Positions 8,581 through 15,857 of a stretch of DNA of 64,000 nt are shown here, in pieces. The DNA lies in NCBI GenBank assembly GCA_965243695.1, contig CBDEWC010000039.1:62001-126000 (forward strand). The letters are read 5' to 3'. The DNA comes from JAKVCB01 sp965243695 (GTDB taxonomy: Bacteria; Planctomycetota; Planctomycetia; Pirellulales; Lacipirellulaceae). The first letter of the stretch is position 1. Every line of letters begins with the position of its first letter. The notes below the pieces were generated by a model that did not search any database, had not been told where the DNA came from, and saw nothing but the letters and a program-made list of their open reading frames with translations. Made by a program: the position numbers and the translations under genes.

Positions 8581-9360
8581 CTAAGTTGTGATGGGTTGGG
8601 AAACGGCACAGCAGGTCAAGCCACCATCGACCGGTAAGATTGCGCCGGTAATCCAGTTGGAATCAGGCGAACACAGAAAAAGGGCAGCCTTGGCAACGTC
8701 CGAAACCTGCCCCAATCGTCCCATCGGGATCCGCTCGATTTGAAAATCGCGGTACGCTTCGGTGGTACATTCCATCACCAGGGGAGTGGCGACGGTGGCA
8801 GGGCAGATGCAATTGACGTTGATCTGGTACTTGGCAAGGTCGACCGCATATGTCCGGGTCATCCCGACTAACCCGTGTTTCGCAGATCCATAGGCAGCCA
8901 TGTGAGGTTGTGCCAGGATTCCCGAACCAGAGGCAATGTTGATGATTTTTCCACTGCGTTTTTTGATGAGTGTCGGGAGTACGGCCTGACTCATGTGCCA
9001 GGGCCCGTCGAGATTTAGCGAGCGGATGGCTTCCCAATCTTCGGTCGTGTATTCTTCGACCGGTTTTAACTGATTCCAGCCGGCACAATTGATTAAAATA
9101 TCAATGGTGTGGTAGTGGTTTAAAACCTGTTCGACAGCGGCGGTGACCGAAGTGGGGTCTGTTACATCGGTTTCCACCGCCAGGGCACTCCCACCGTTTT
9201 TGGTAATTTCGGCACAAATTGGCTCGGCCCCTGCCGGGTTAATGTCGGCAATGACGATTCGAGCACCTTGCCGGGAAAATTCCTGGCAAATCCCTGCCCC
9301 GAGACCCGACGCGCCACCAGTGACGATAGCAACTTTGTTTTCCAATGGACCTTCGTTCAT
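8581..9360 (-). CDS. SDR family NAD(P)-dependent oxidoreductase (FabG-like)
   Basis: Classical short-chain dehydrogenase of 259 residues. It has the cofactor motif TGGASGLG (about 14-21), acidic D65 in TDVTD, NCAG (91-94), the catalytic Ser in IASGSG (about 144-146) and Y-x-x-x-K as YGSAK (Tyr157, Lys161), and ends with the usual VDGG. It would oxidise or reduce an alcohol/ketone with NAD(P). The substrate cannot be assigned. It is the last gene of a minus-strand run (cupin, lyase, VOC, SDR), starting 12 bp after the VOC stop. It points toward the dioxygenase fragment, so the two are convergent. Confidence 0.92.
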   Translation of the reverse strand: MNEGPLENKVAIVTGGASGLGAGICQEFSRQGARIVIADINPAGAEPICAEITKNGGSALAVETDVTDPTSVTAAVEQVLNHYHTIDILINCAGWNQLKPVEEYTTEDWEAIRSLNLDGPWHMSQAVLPTLIKKRSGKIINIASGSGILAQPHMAAYGSAKHGLVGMTRTYAVDLAKYQINVNCICPATVATPLVMECTTEAYRDFQIERIPMGRLGQVSDVAKAALFLCSPDSNWITGAILPVDGGLTCCAVSQPITT

Positions 9361-9372
9361 GGTGCCCCTTTT

Positions 9373-9807
9373 TCATTCGCTAAATTGCACAAATTCGAGT
9401 CTGGTACCGCGTGATTTATCGGGAGGGACAATGTAGAAGCGATTTCCATACTTTGACTGCAGGAACTTTTCGTTGAGTTGCTCTCCCGTGAGATCTGCTG
9501 GTGCTGCGTTGTGGCTGATCAAATGTTCGCCAAAGGATTCGACGTCGGCACAATTAAAGCCGATCTCGAACAAAGCTCCTTCGCCCTGTTTCGCAAGTTG
9601 TTCTACCCCAGGTCCTTCGGTCGGTTCAATAAGCTGTAGCGCCGTGCTCCCGTTACCTATGGGAAGCAGAACAGTGCGCCAACGTAAGCCTGGTTTTTCA
9701 ACATCGATCGGGTCTCGGTACTCACAACCCAGCAACTCGACATAATGATTGGTTGCCGATTCGATGTCGGAAGTGAGAATCGCAACATGGTGAATCTGGT
9801 TGATCAT
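9373..9807 (-). CDS. VOC (glyoxalase-fold) family protein
   Basis: 144-residue vicinal-oxygen-chelate protein with two beta-alpha-beta-beta-beta modules. The first metal-ligand-like His lies in INQIHHVAI and the terminal Glu in TRLEFVQF. The layout resembles methylmalonyl-CoA epimerase. However, the second module begins ALFEIGFNC, where epimerases have a metal-binding His, so epimerase activity is doubtful. It lies between the lyase-like gene (35 bp) and the SDR (12 bp), suggesting one transcript and a shared small-molecule pathway. Confidence 0.8.
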   Translation of the reverse strand: MINQIHHVAILTSDIESATNHYVELLGCEYRDPIDVEKPGLRWRTVLLPIGNGSTALQLIEPTEGPGVEQLAKQGEGALFEIGFNCADVESFGEHLISHNAAPADLTGEQLNEKFLQSKYGNRFYIVPPDKSRGTRLEFVQFSE

Positions 9808-9842
9808 GAGAAGGCAGCTTTCCAGGGTCTTTTATCAGGAGG

Positions 9843-10754
9843 TTAAGAGTCGTTAGTTTGGGAGAGTTGTTTCTCAAAATCGAGAAACTCGGAAAACCGC
9901 ACGATTTCGCGGAACTCACCGACAGGCATGATCTGGTCAGCGACGGCGCGGGTTGTCCCTTTTTCCTGGAGTTCTCGCATCACGCGGGTCATGGCTGCAG
10001 TTGCCGTAAGGATGAGCGTGATCGGATACGTGATCAAATTAAATCCCATCTGGTAAAGTTCATCGGTGGTCAGTAACGGCCGACCAACGTTTTCGGTCAT
10101 GTTCGCCACAAGGTGCGCATGGGGGCCAATCCTTTTGGCAATCGCTTTGAGCTCATCGAGGACCGATTCGTCATATCCGAGGTCGACCCAGACTAGGTCG
10201 GCCCCCTCTTGGGCATAAAGTTCGCCACGCTTCAGCCCTTCTTCAAAATCTATCGCTAAACTGGCGTGAGTTCGTGCAATGATTACGAAATCGGGATCCT
10301 GCTGGTCACATATCCGGCGTGCTGTATGTAGCTTGGAAACCATTTCTTCTGCCGACACGACGCCACCACCACCAAGTGACGGACAACGTTTCGGCAGCTG
10401 CTGGTCTTCCATGTACATTCCTGCCAGTCGTGCCTGGATCGCTTCGGAAGTGGTTCTGGCAACGTTCAGCGATTTTCCAAAGCCATCGTCGACATCGGCA
10501 ATGACAGGAATCTCGACCGCTTCCGCCATGTGTCGTGCGGCCTGAATCATTTCGGTTTGGGTAATCGTCCCAACATCGGGAAGTCCCAACAGGCTGGCGG
10601 CCGTGTTAAAACCACCATGCATGACGGCAGGGAACCCAGCCAGTTCAACAACTCGTGCCGACACACAATCGTAGGCACATGGAACGACAACAGGGCTTGT
10701 CCCATCGAGCGCTTGGCGAAGGAGGGTGGATTTGCGTTGCGGAGAGTTCATCAT
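9843..10754 (-). CDS. Isocitrate lyase/PEP mutase superfamily enzyme
   Basis: 303-residue TIM-barrel enzyme of the methylisocitrate lyase, oxaloacetate decarboxylase and PEP-mutase superfamily. Visible motifs are VPCAYDCVSARVVELAGF, the Mg-binding DVDDGFG (about 87-93) and the MED Asp/Glu pair (about 115-117). It normally cleaves or rearranges a C-C or C-P bond next to a carboxylate. The lyase signature K-R-C-G-H is altered to KRCPSLGGGG (from about 122). The Cys is kept but the Gly-His is lost, so a canonical lyase mechanism is uncertain. The start codon overlaps the cupin stop by 4 bp (ATGA), indicating translational coupling. Confidence 0.85.
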   Translation of the reverse strand: MMNSPQRKSTLLRQALDGTSPVVVPCAYDCVSARVVELAGFPAVMHGGFNTAASLLGLPDVGTITQTEMIQAARHMAEAVEIPVIADVDDGFGKSLNVARTTSEAIQARLAGMYMEDQQLPKRCPSLGGGGVVSAEEMVSKLHTARRICDQQDPDFVIIARTHASLAIDFEEGLKRGELYAQEGADLVWVDLGYDESVLDELKAIAKRIGPHAHLVANMTENVGRPLLTTDELYQMGFNLITYPITLILTATAAMTRVMRELQEKGTTRAVADQIMPVGEFREIVRFSEFLDFEKQLSQTNDS

Positions 10755-11152
10755 CGAATTTTGTTCCAGTTTTTGGTGAACTCTTGATAGGCTCCTACTT
10801 CCCCAAATACCGAGGGAGAATCAACAAAGTAAAGAATCAGGTCCTCGTCACCGATATTTTCAGCCCGGTGTCGTGTTCCAGGTGCAATGTAGACTGAGCC
10901 ACCTTCATCGACATCATAGGTTTCGTCGTCAAGGTAAAACCGGGCTCGACCCCGGTGTACGAAATAGATTTCTTCGCCTTCGTGCACACTAAGTTTGATT
11001 TGTTTTTTTCCCACAGGCATACGAACACTTCCGGCAGCCATGCCTTGGGTGGGGGTAATATCCCGTTCGTGAAGGATGCCCATTTCACGGTCTTCGCCAT
11101 CGTCAGGGATGTGCCAGGCCATTTCTTCGCCAATTCGATTCACAGGTCCCAT
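10751..11152 (-). CDS. Cupin domain protein
   Basis: 133-residue single cupin. Motif 1 is represented by KLSVHEGEEIYFVHRG (one His and two Glu instead of the full H-x-H) and motif 2 by GGSVYIAPGTRHRAEN. It probably binds a metal and acts as a small dioxygenase, isomerase or sensor. It is the first gene of the four-gene minus-strand run ending at 8581 and is coupled to the lyase-like gene. ATG 11152 is followed by a plausible helix before the barrel. No substrate is evident. Confidence 0.85.
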   Translation of the reverse strand: MGPVNRIGEEMAWHIPDDGEDREMGILHERDITPTQGMAAGSVRMPVGKKQIKLSVHEGEEIYFVHRGRARFYLDDETYDVDEGGSVYIAPGTRHRAENIGDEDLILYFVDSPSVFGEVGAYQEFTKNWNKIR

Positions 11153-11657
11153 TTGTCATACTCCTATTTTTCGTACGGTACTTTTTTGGATTGCAATTGC
11201 CGTGAGTCGGGTGAGTCGCGAAGTGCCAAGGGCGCAATCAATCTCCCCTGCCGAGACGTCAAATCATGCTCATTTTCCCATCAACCGAAAATGGTGACCG
11301 TTGGTGGTCGATGAGTACGCCTCCAAGCCCGTCATCAAGACAAGGATTGTTGTAGAGGGGGAACTTGAAAATCCCGGGCATTATAGATTAACTCGATGCC
11401 GCTTTACAATTGGCGCAGCCAGCATTTAATTGGCGATTGTCTTTGCGGGGTGGTTCAACAGAATTGAAGCGGGTGTGAACCAGAGCTGCGCACTGCGCCG
11501 TTGATTCCAGTGATTGGAAGGCCAGTGGTTCAACAGGCCAGGACAGTGCAAAACTTGAGCGTCGAGTCTGGATGGGTTACCGGATCGCCGTGGATGGTCG
11601 AAGGCGGTTATGTCTGCTAGTGAACACAGACGTTTGTTTGTTGGAGGCGCATTCTAG
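11153..11657. other. 505-bp gap, no gene seen
   Basis: It would hold the promoter of the cupin operon near its left edge. No coding pattern, hairpin with T-run or repeat was recognised. Confidence 0.5.
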
Positions 11658-12098
11658 TTACGTATTGTCTAGTTTGGACCGGTCCATACCGTCGTGGTTC
11701 TCCTCCCAGTCTTCGAGAATTTCCATCACCTCGGTGCGAATGCCGCCGGGGGCCTCAAAGAAGGCGATCTTGCGTCGGCCCAGGGCGGTTTCGATTTCCT
11801 GGGGTTGCATTAAAAACTCGACGCCAGCCTCGCGTAACCGTGCGACATGTTCTTCGTGATTGTCGACTTCGTAGACAACATGCAAGAATCCAGGTGGTAA
11901 GTCCCAGCCATGCTCTTCTTCGTACGGCGCCTTGTCAAAAATAAGGACTCGAGTTTCGCCCATGCGAATGAGGTTGTAGTTGCAACCGAATATAACACCT
12001 TGCAGACGCACTTCCGCACCCATTTGCTCGACGTAGAAATTCGTAGTTTCCTCAAGATCATGCGCCTTAACGGCGTAGTTCCACATTCCGACGAGCAT
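11658..12098 (-). CDS. VOC (glyoxalase/bleomycin-resistance fold) protein
   Basis: Second VOC protein, 146 residues from ATG 12098 (MLVGMWNYAVKAHDLEETTNFY). This start is preferred over the upstream in-frame one at 12143 because aggtgg lies about 7 bases before it and the domain starts at once. The first module ends VLIFDKAPYEE. The second has GFLHVVYEVDNHEEHVARLREAGVEF with a metal-ligand-like His, and ends GGIRTEVMEI with the Glu. Likely a lyase, isomerase or dioxygenase of small carbonyl compounds. It stands alone, more than 500 bp from the cupin operon. Confidence 0.82.
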   Translation of the reverse strand: MLVGMWNYAVKAHDLEETTNFYVEQMGAEVRLQGVIFGCNYNLIRMGETRVLIFDKAPYEEEHGWDLPPGFLHVVYEVDNHEEHVARLREAGVEFLMQPQEIETALGRRKIAFFEAPGGIRTEVMEILEDWEENHDGMDRSKLDNT

Positions 12099-12489
12099 GG
12101 TTATTTCCACCTGGTGCAGTGAGGCCAAAGCGTTGGCAGACAATTAAGGAACTCAGTAAGCCTAGGAGGACTCCTGTTCTCTGGCAAGCATAGAAGTTTT
12201 CTGGAAAGCGATTACAGCAGTCCACAAGATCAGGTTGTTGGTGATCACCCTGTATTGCTTGAGGCATTATCTTGTAGTGATGTAAAGGTCTGGAGGATTT
12301 GTCTCACAGGGCGGTTGGGAGTACTCAAGTTGTCCAGGCAGTGTGGTTGCGGAGCGGTTATCGAGGCGATTATGGAGTAGCCGTTGGGATGGTTACTGAG
12401 GTTGCCTTGATGCGGTAGGTTTAACGTCCCTGCGTTTATTCCCCGTGTCCATCTGCAGCACTAATGCGGAGCCAGCAACTACCGGTTCA
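12099..12489. other. 391-bp gap, no gene seen
   Basis: Separates the VOC gene start from the stop of the ABC ATPase gene. No conserved coding pattern or regulatory site was recognised. Confidence 0.45.
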
Positions 12490-13197
12490 CTACGAAGTCT
12501 TTGCTGGTTGTTGGGTTTCTTTTGGTTCCGGGTGGTTGTCTTGATCCAAAGCCGCAAATTGACCATCTCGAAGATTCAGCAGGCGATCGGCAATTGGGTG
12601 CGAATCGGTCCGGTGGCTGACGATGACGACGCTGCCTCCCTGGTCACGAAACTCGCTCAACACCTGGTAAACCTCTTCGCTGTTTTCTTCATCCAGGTTG
12701 CCGGTTGGTTCGTCAGCCAGGATGACACGTGGCTGGTTGACCAGGGCTCTCGCAATCGCTACCCGCTGTTGTTCTCCGGTGCTCAGGGCAGCCGGTTTGT
12801 GATTCAGGCGATGATCAAGCCGGAGTCTTGTCAGGAGCGTTGTGGAGTCGGCCTGTTCAACTTGCCGATTGCGTACTGCAACGGCTACGTTGTCCAAAAC
12901 ATTCAAATAGGGAATGAGGTGGAAGTTCTGAAATATGAATCCGAGCTTGGTATTGCGAAAGTTGCTCTGCTGGGGGGCTGACATCGCATAAATGTCTGTG
13001 CCTTCAAACAGAACGCGACCCTCGTCAGGTTGCAGCATGTTCCCCAGGGTGAGCATCAAGGTTGTCTTGCCGCAGCCACTTGGGCCAGAGACTACCACGC
13101 ATTCTCCCTTGCCAAGTTCCAGCGATACGCCACGGAGCACCGACACCTGGCCGCGTGACGTGCGATACGTTTTGGAAACTTGCTCGCATGAAAGCAT
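12490..13197 (-). CDS. ABC transporter ATPase, MacB/LolD type
   Basis: 235-residue ATPase of the LolD/MacB/FtsE group that powers mechanotransmission exporters. Walker A GPSGCGKTT, Q-loop FQNFHL, signature LSTGEQQRVAIARAL (Thr-Gly-Glu instead of Gly-Gly-Gln, common in this group), Walker B ILADEPTGNLD and switch His in IVSHRTDSH are all intact. The C-terminal tail is hydrophilic and Pro/Glu rich. It follows the permease gene by 6 bp and is the last gene of a three-gene minus-strand operon. Confidence 0.93.
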   Translation of the reverse strand: MLSCEQVSKTYRTSRGQVSVLRGVSLELGKGECVVVSGPSGCGKTTLMLTLGNMLQPDEGRVLFEGTDIYAMSAPQQSNFRNTKLGFIFQNFHLIPYLNVLDNVAVAVRNRQVEQADSTTLLTRLRLDHRLNHKPAALSTGEQQRVAIARALVNQPRVILADEPTGNLDEENSEEVYQVLSEFRDQGGSVVIVSHRTDSHPIADRLLNLRDGQFAALDQDNHPEPKETQQPAKTS

Positions 13198-13203
13198 GGC
13201 AGC

Positions 13204-14349
13204 TTATTCCTCCCTGAGAACGACGGCTGGATCCTGCACCAGTGCCAGCGATGCGGCGAGACACGATGCGACACAAGCGATAACCGGGGCCGCCACCAAC
13301 GTAAAGAGCATGGCATTGGTTTCAAATTGGAATTTGCCTCCGGTCACAGGAAAGATCTCTGCGACGCGACTGGTGACGTACCAACTTCCAAGCAGGCAAC
13401 CTATGGCACCACCTGCCAGCCCCAACAAAAATGCCTTGCCGAGAATCAGGCTGGCAATCGTGCTTGCCGGGTGTCCCAGCGCCCGCAGGACACCAATCTC
13501 CAACTTTCGTTGACGTACGTTGATCCACGCGAACACGGCGACCCACACGGCTGCAGCCACGATGATTGCCGGTACTGCCGTTTGTGCCAGGCTATCCATC
13601 ATGCGACGTTGGCGGGCACGGGCGGTGGCAATCTTACTGAGCAAGGCAACCTGCGCTTCCGGAGCGACCTTGGAAACCTCGGCCCGCAACAATTCTCCCG
13701 GGTTCTCATCGGGGGCGAGGCAGAGGCAGTCAATGGCCTGAATTTCATTAATTTGCCCGGCTTTACCTAAGATTTTTTGCGCATCTCCCAGTTGAACCCA
13801 CACCCGGAGGTCCTCCAGGGAGCCTGTCTGGGGAGCAACGCGCACGACTTCAAACGGGAGTTCAGCGAGCAGAAGTGTCTCCCCCTTTTTGAGACCCAGG
13901 CGATCGGCGAGTCGATGTCCAAGATGGGCGGTTCCTTCCTTGATGGTTGGACTCATGGGGGGTTTTTTCTTTCCCGACGGAAACATGGTGGGCGAGAGTC
14001 CCGTTAGCAGTGCGGGTTTACCATCCAAGTTGATTTCGCCTTGGAGCGTGGCGACCAGGTGGTTGTAGGCCACCGTGTCGTGCTGGGCCAGGCGTTGGAT
14101 GATTTCCTCGGGCATCGTTTCGGTAGAGTACCCCTGAATGAGAAATCGTTCCGGGTCTGCTTCGCGGGGGATGATCCGCATGTTGAAACCGATGTCGCGC
14201 TGTACCCGCCGCGTTTCCCGCTGGGCAGCCCCGTGCAGCGCCGAAATGCCTTGGCAGGCTGCCACGGCAAGGGCAACCCCTAAGGCACCCAGCAAAAAGC
14301 CGGGCCAGCGGTGCGTAATTTCTTTGAAAATCAGGCTGATGGTTCGCAT
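13204..14349 (-). CDS. FtsX/MacB-like ABC permease
   Basis: 381-residue permease with the type VII exporter layout. There is one N-terminal membrane helix (about 14-36), a long periplasmic domain (about 40-255), then three helices (about 262-285, 300-330 and 345-372). The segment VRQRKLEIGVLRALGHPASTI is the conserved coupling region that touches the ATPase. It pairs with the LolD-like ATPase downstream and an anchored exported protein upstream (15 bp gap). Such systems move lipoproteins, peptides or antibiotics, or transmit signals across the membrane. The sequence does not tell which. Confidence 0.9.
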   Translation of the reverse strand: MRTISLIFKEITHRWPGFLLGALGVALAVAACQGISALHGAAQRETRRVQRDIGFNMRIIPREADPERFLIQGYSTETMPEEIIQRLAQHDTVAYNHLVATLQGEINLDGKPALLTGLSPTMFPSGKKKPPMSPTIKEGTAHLGHRLADRLGLKKGETLLLAELPFEVVRVAPQTGSLEDLRVWVQLGDAQKILGKAGQINEIQAIDCLCLAPDENPGELLRAEVSKVAPEAQVALLSKIATARARQRRMMDSLAQTAVPAIIVAAAVWVAVFAWINVRQRKLEIGVLRALGHPASTIASLILGKAFLLGLAGGAIGCLLGSWYVTSRVAEIFPVTGGKFQFETNAMLFTLVAAPVIACVASCLAASLALVQDPAVVLREE

Positions 14350-14364
14350 TGGATGAGGGCGCGA

Positions 14365-15672
14365 TTAATGGGTTGTACTTCTGAGAATCACCACACTACC
14401 GAGGATCGCAACCACCGCAACCATCACAACGGCAAGCCAAATTCCACTTTGCAACGAAGTTGTGGTCACGGTTTCGTTTTCGTCGTCCGGGCTGTGGCTT
14501 TCCGGTGTCACCGACGTCGATTTGGTGGCAGGACTTGCGACTGGTGGCTCGGGAGATTTGGTGGTGGTCATTGCAACGGTGGTTCCGCTGGCCTCGGCTG
14601 CGGGGCCGGCTGCCGAGGGGTCGTCGGTGAGGTTTTTCATCTCGGGAGTCGACACCAGATCATCGGGAAACGAAATTTCTTCGTACCCCAGGGCAGGATC
14701 CGTGCGGGCCTCGAGAATCGATCTTCCGTTTCCGGGCCCACGGGTCAGGATATGCCGGACTTCCGATTGCACCAGGGGGTTGCCAGGATCGAAGTCCAGC
14801 AGCCCGGCGACTTCTGTTTCGTGTTTGGTGGTCCAGCGATGAGGAATCATCGGTCCAACAAGAGGGGAGACGTCGTATTCACATTCGCAGTCCATGCTCA
14901 CAATATTCAGCAACTGGAAGAGTTTGTCCTCACGTACTTCGTCGAGCGTGAGTGTCGTTCCCAGTTTCCGACCGCGTCCAAAGAGCACGACCACCTGGGG
15001 GTCGGAGGCCTCGGCATCAACTTCCAGACACCACAATAAGAGTCGTTCTTCGTTTTTCTCGCTTTGGGAAAGCGAAACTATTTCCAGTGGGTGATCGATC
15101 GGTTTTGGCCAGAACTCACTGGCCTTTTGAGTTTCCTCAAGAGTTTGCTCGATCAGGTCACGTACCGCCTCATTTTCTGCCTCATCAACGCCTTCGACGA
15201 GTAACACGATGCTGTGACAATTGAGCGTCCGATCGATTAGTTTCCGCTGCAAGGGTGAGTCAACAAGCTTGGCAACCATCGCTGGAGAATCGACATCTGT
15301 CGGGCAGGGCAGGCTCAGTTCGCGCCCATCGGGGGCGGTGATGGTGAGCTGCACCGCTGGATTTGTTTCGCTTGCGGGTAGCTGGTTGGTGCCACCGGGC
15401 GTTTCCTGTTTGGCCATATTTTGGGCAAACAACAGGTTGGTATCGCGCAAGGCCTCGCGCAGTGAATCGGAAGGTTTTAACTTTTCCGCACCTGGTTCAG
15501 AGAGCAGGTTTTCTGGTGTCGAAACGGGGCCACTCCAGGAGAACTCGTAGTTGGATACCCCCAGGTCAACGAATCCCGTATCACGGACGTTGTAGCGACA
15601 AGCCGTCGCCGGTTGCATCGCAGAAAGTCCCCATCCCACAAAGAGCCAGGCAATAACAGCCAGTTTGCGCAC
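14365..15672 (-). CDS. Exported, C-terminally membrane-anchored protein of unknown function
   Basis: GTG 15672 is chosen as start. It has ggag 11 bases upstream and gives a clean signal peptide (RKLAVIAWLFVGWGLSA, then ACRYNVRDTGFVDLG). The longer in-frame reading from 15828 is Arg-rich and unlikely. The 435-residue product has a long domain containing LVEGVDEAENEAVRDLIEQT and a segment with CECEYDVSPLVGPMIPHRW. A Thr/Pro/Ser-rich linker and a final membrane helix (GIWLAVVMVAVVAILGSVVIL) follow. It is the first gene of the ABC exporter operon and may be the partner or client of that exporter. No enzymatic motif was recognised. Confidence 0.75.
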   Translation of the reverse strand: MRKLAVIAWLFVGWGLSAMQPATACRYNVRDTGFVDLGVSNYEFSWSGPVSTPENLLSEPGAEKLKPSDSLREALRDTNLLFAQNMAKQETPGGTNQLPASETNPAVQLTITAPDGRELSLPCPTDVDSPAMVAKLVDSPLQRKLIDRTLNCHSIVLLVEGVDEAENEAVRDLIEQTLEETQKASEFWPKPIDHPLEIVSLSQSEKNEERLLLWCLEVDAEASDPQVVVLFGRGRKLGTTLTLDEVREDKLFQLLNIVSMDCECEYDVSPLVGPMIPHRWTTKHETEVAGLLDFDPGNPLVQSEVRHILTRGPGNGRSILEARTDPALGYEEISFPDDLVSTPEMKNLTDDPSAAGPAAEASGTTVAMTTTKSPEPPVASPATKSTSVTPESHSPDDENETVTTTSLQSGIWLAVVMVAVVAILGSVVILRSTTH

Positions 15673-15857
15673 AGCCGGAAATCTCCGATAATCAAGGCTC
15701 AAAAGGAATCTGGAAAGATTTAAAATAGATCTGGTGTTTTGACATCCGGATGTCCATCGAGAACGTCGCCGGGTAGGAGTAAACCTACTCACCGGGTACG
15801 ATTGAGTATACACCATTGTGAAGTACAAGAGCGAGAGTTATCTTCCCACCGTTTTTC

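Noticed and set aside
15673..15828. ATG 15828 as start of the anchored exported protein
   Set aside because: The extra 52 residues are Arg/Ser-rich with no signal; GTG 15672 has a ribosome site and precedes a good signal peptide.
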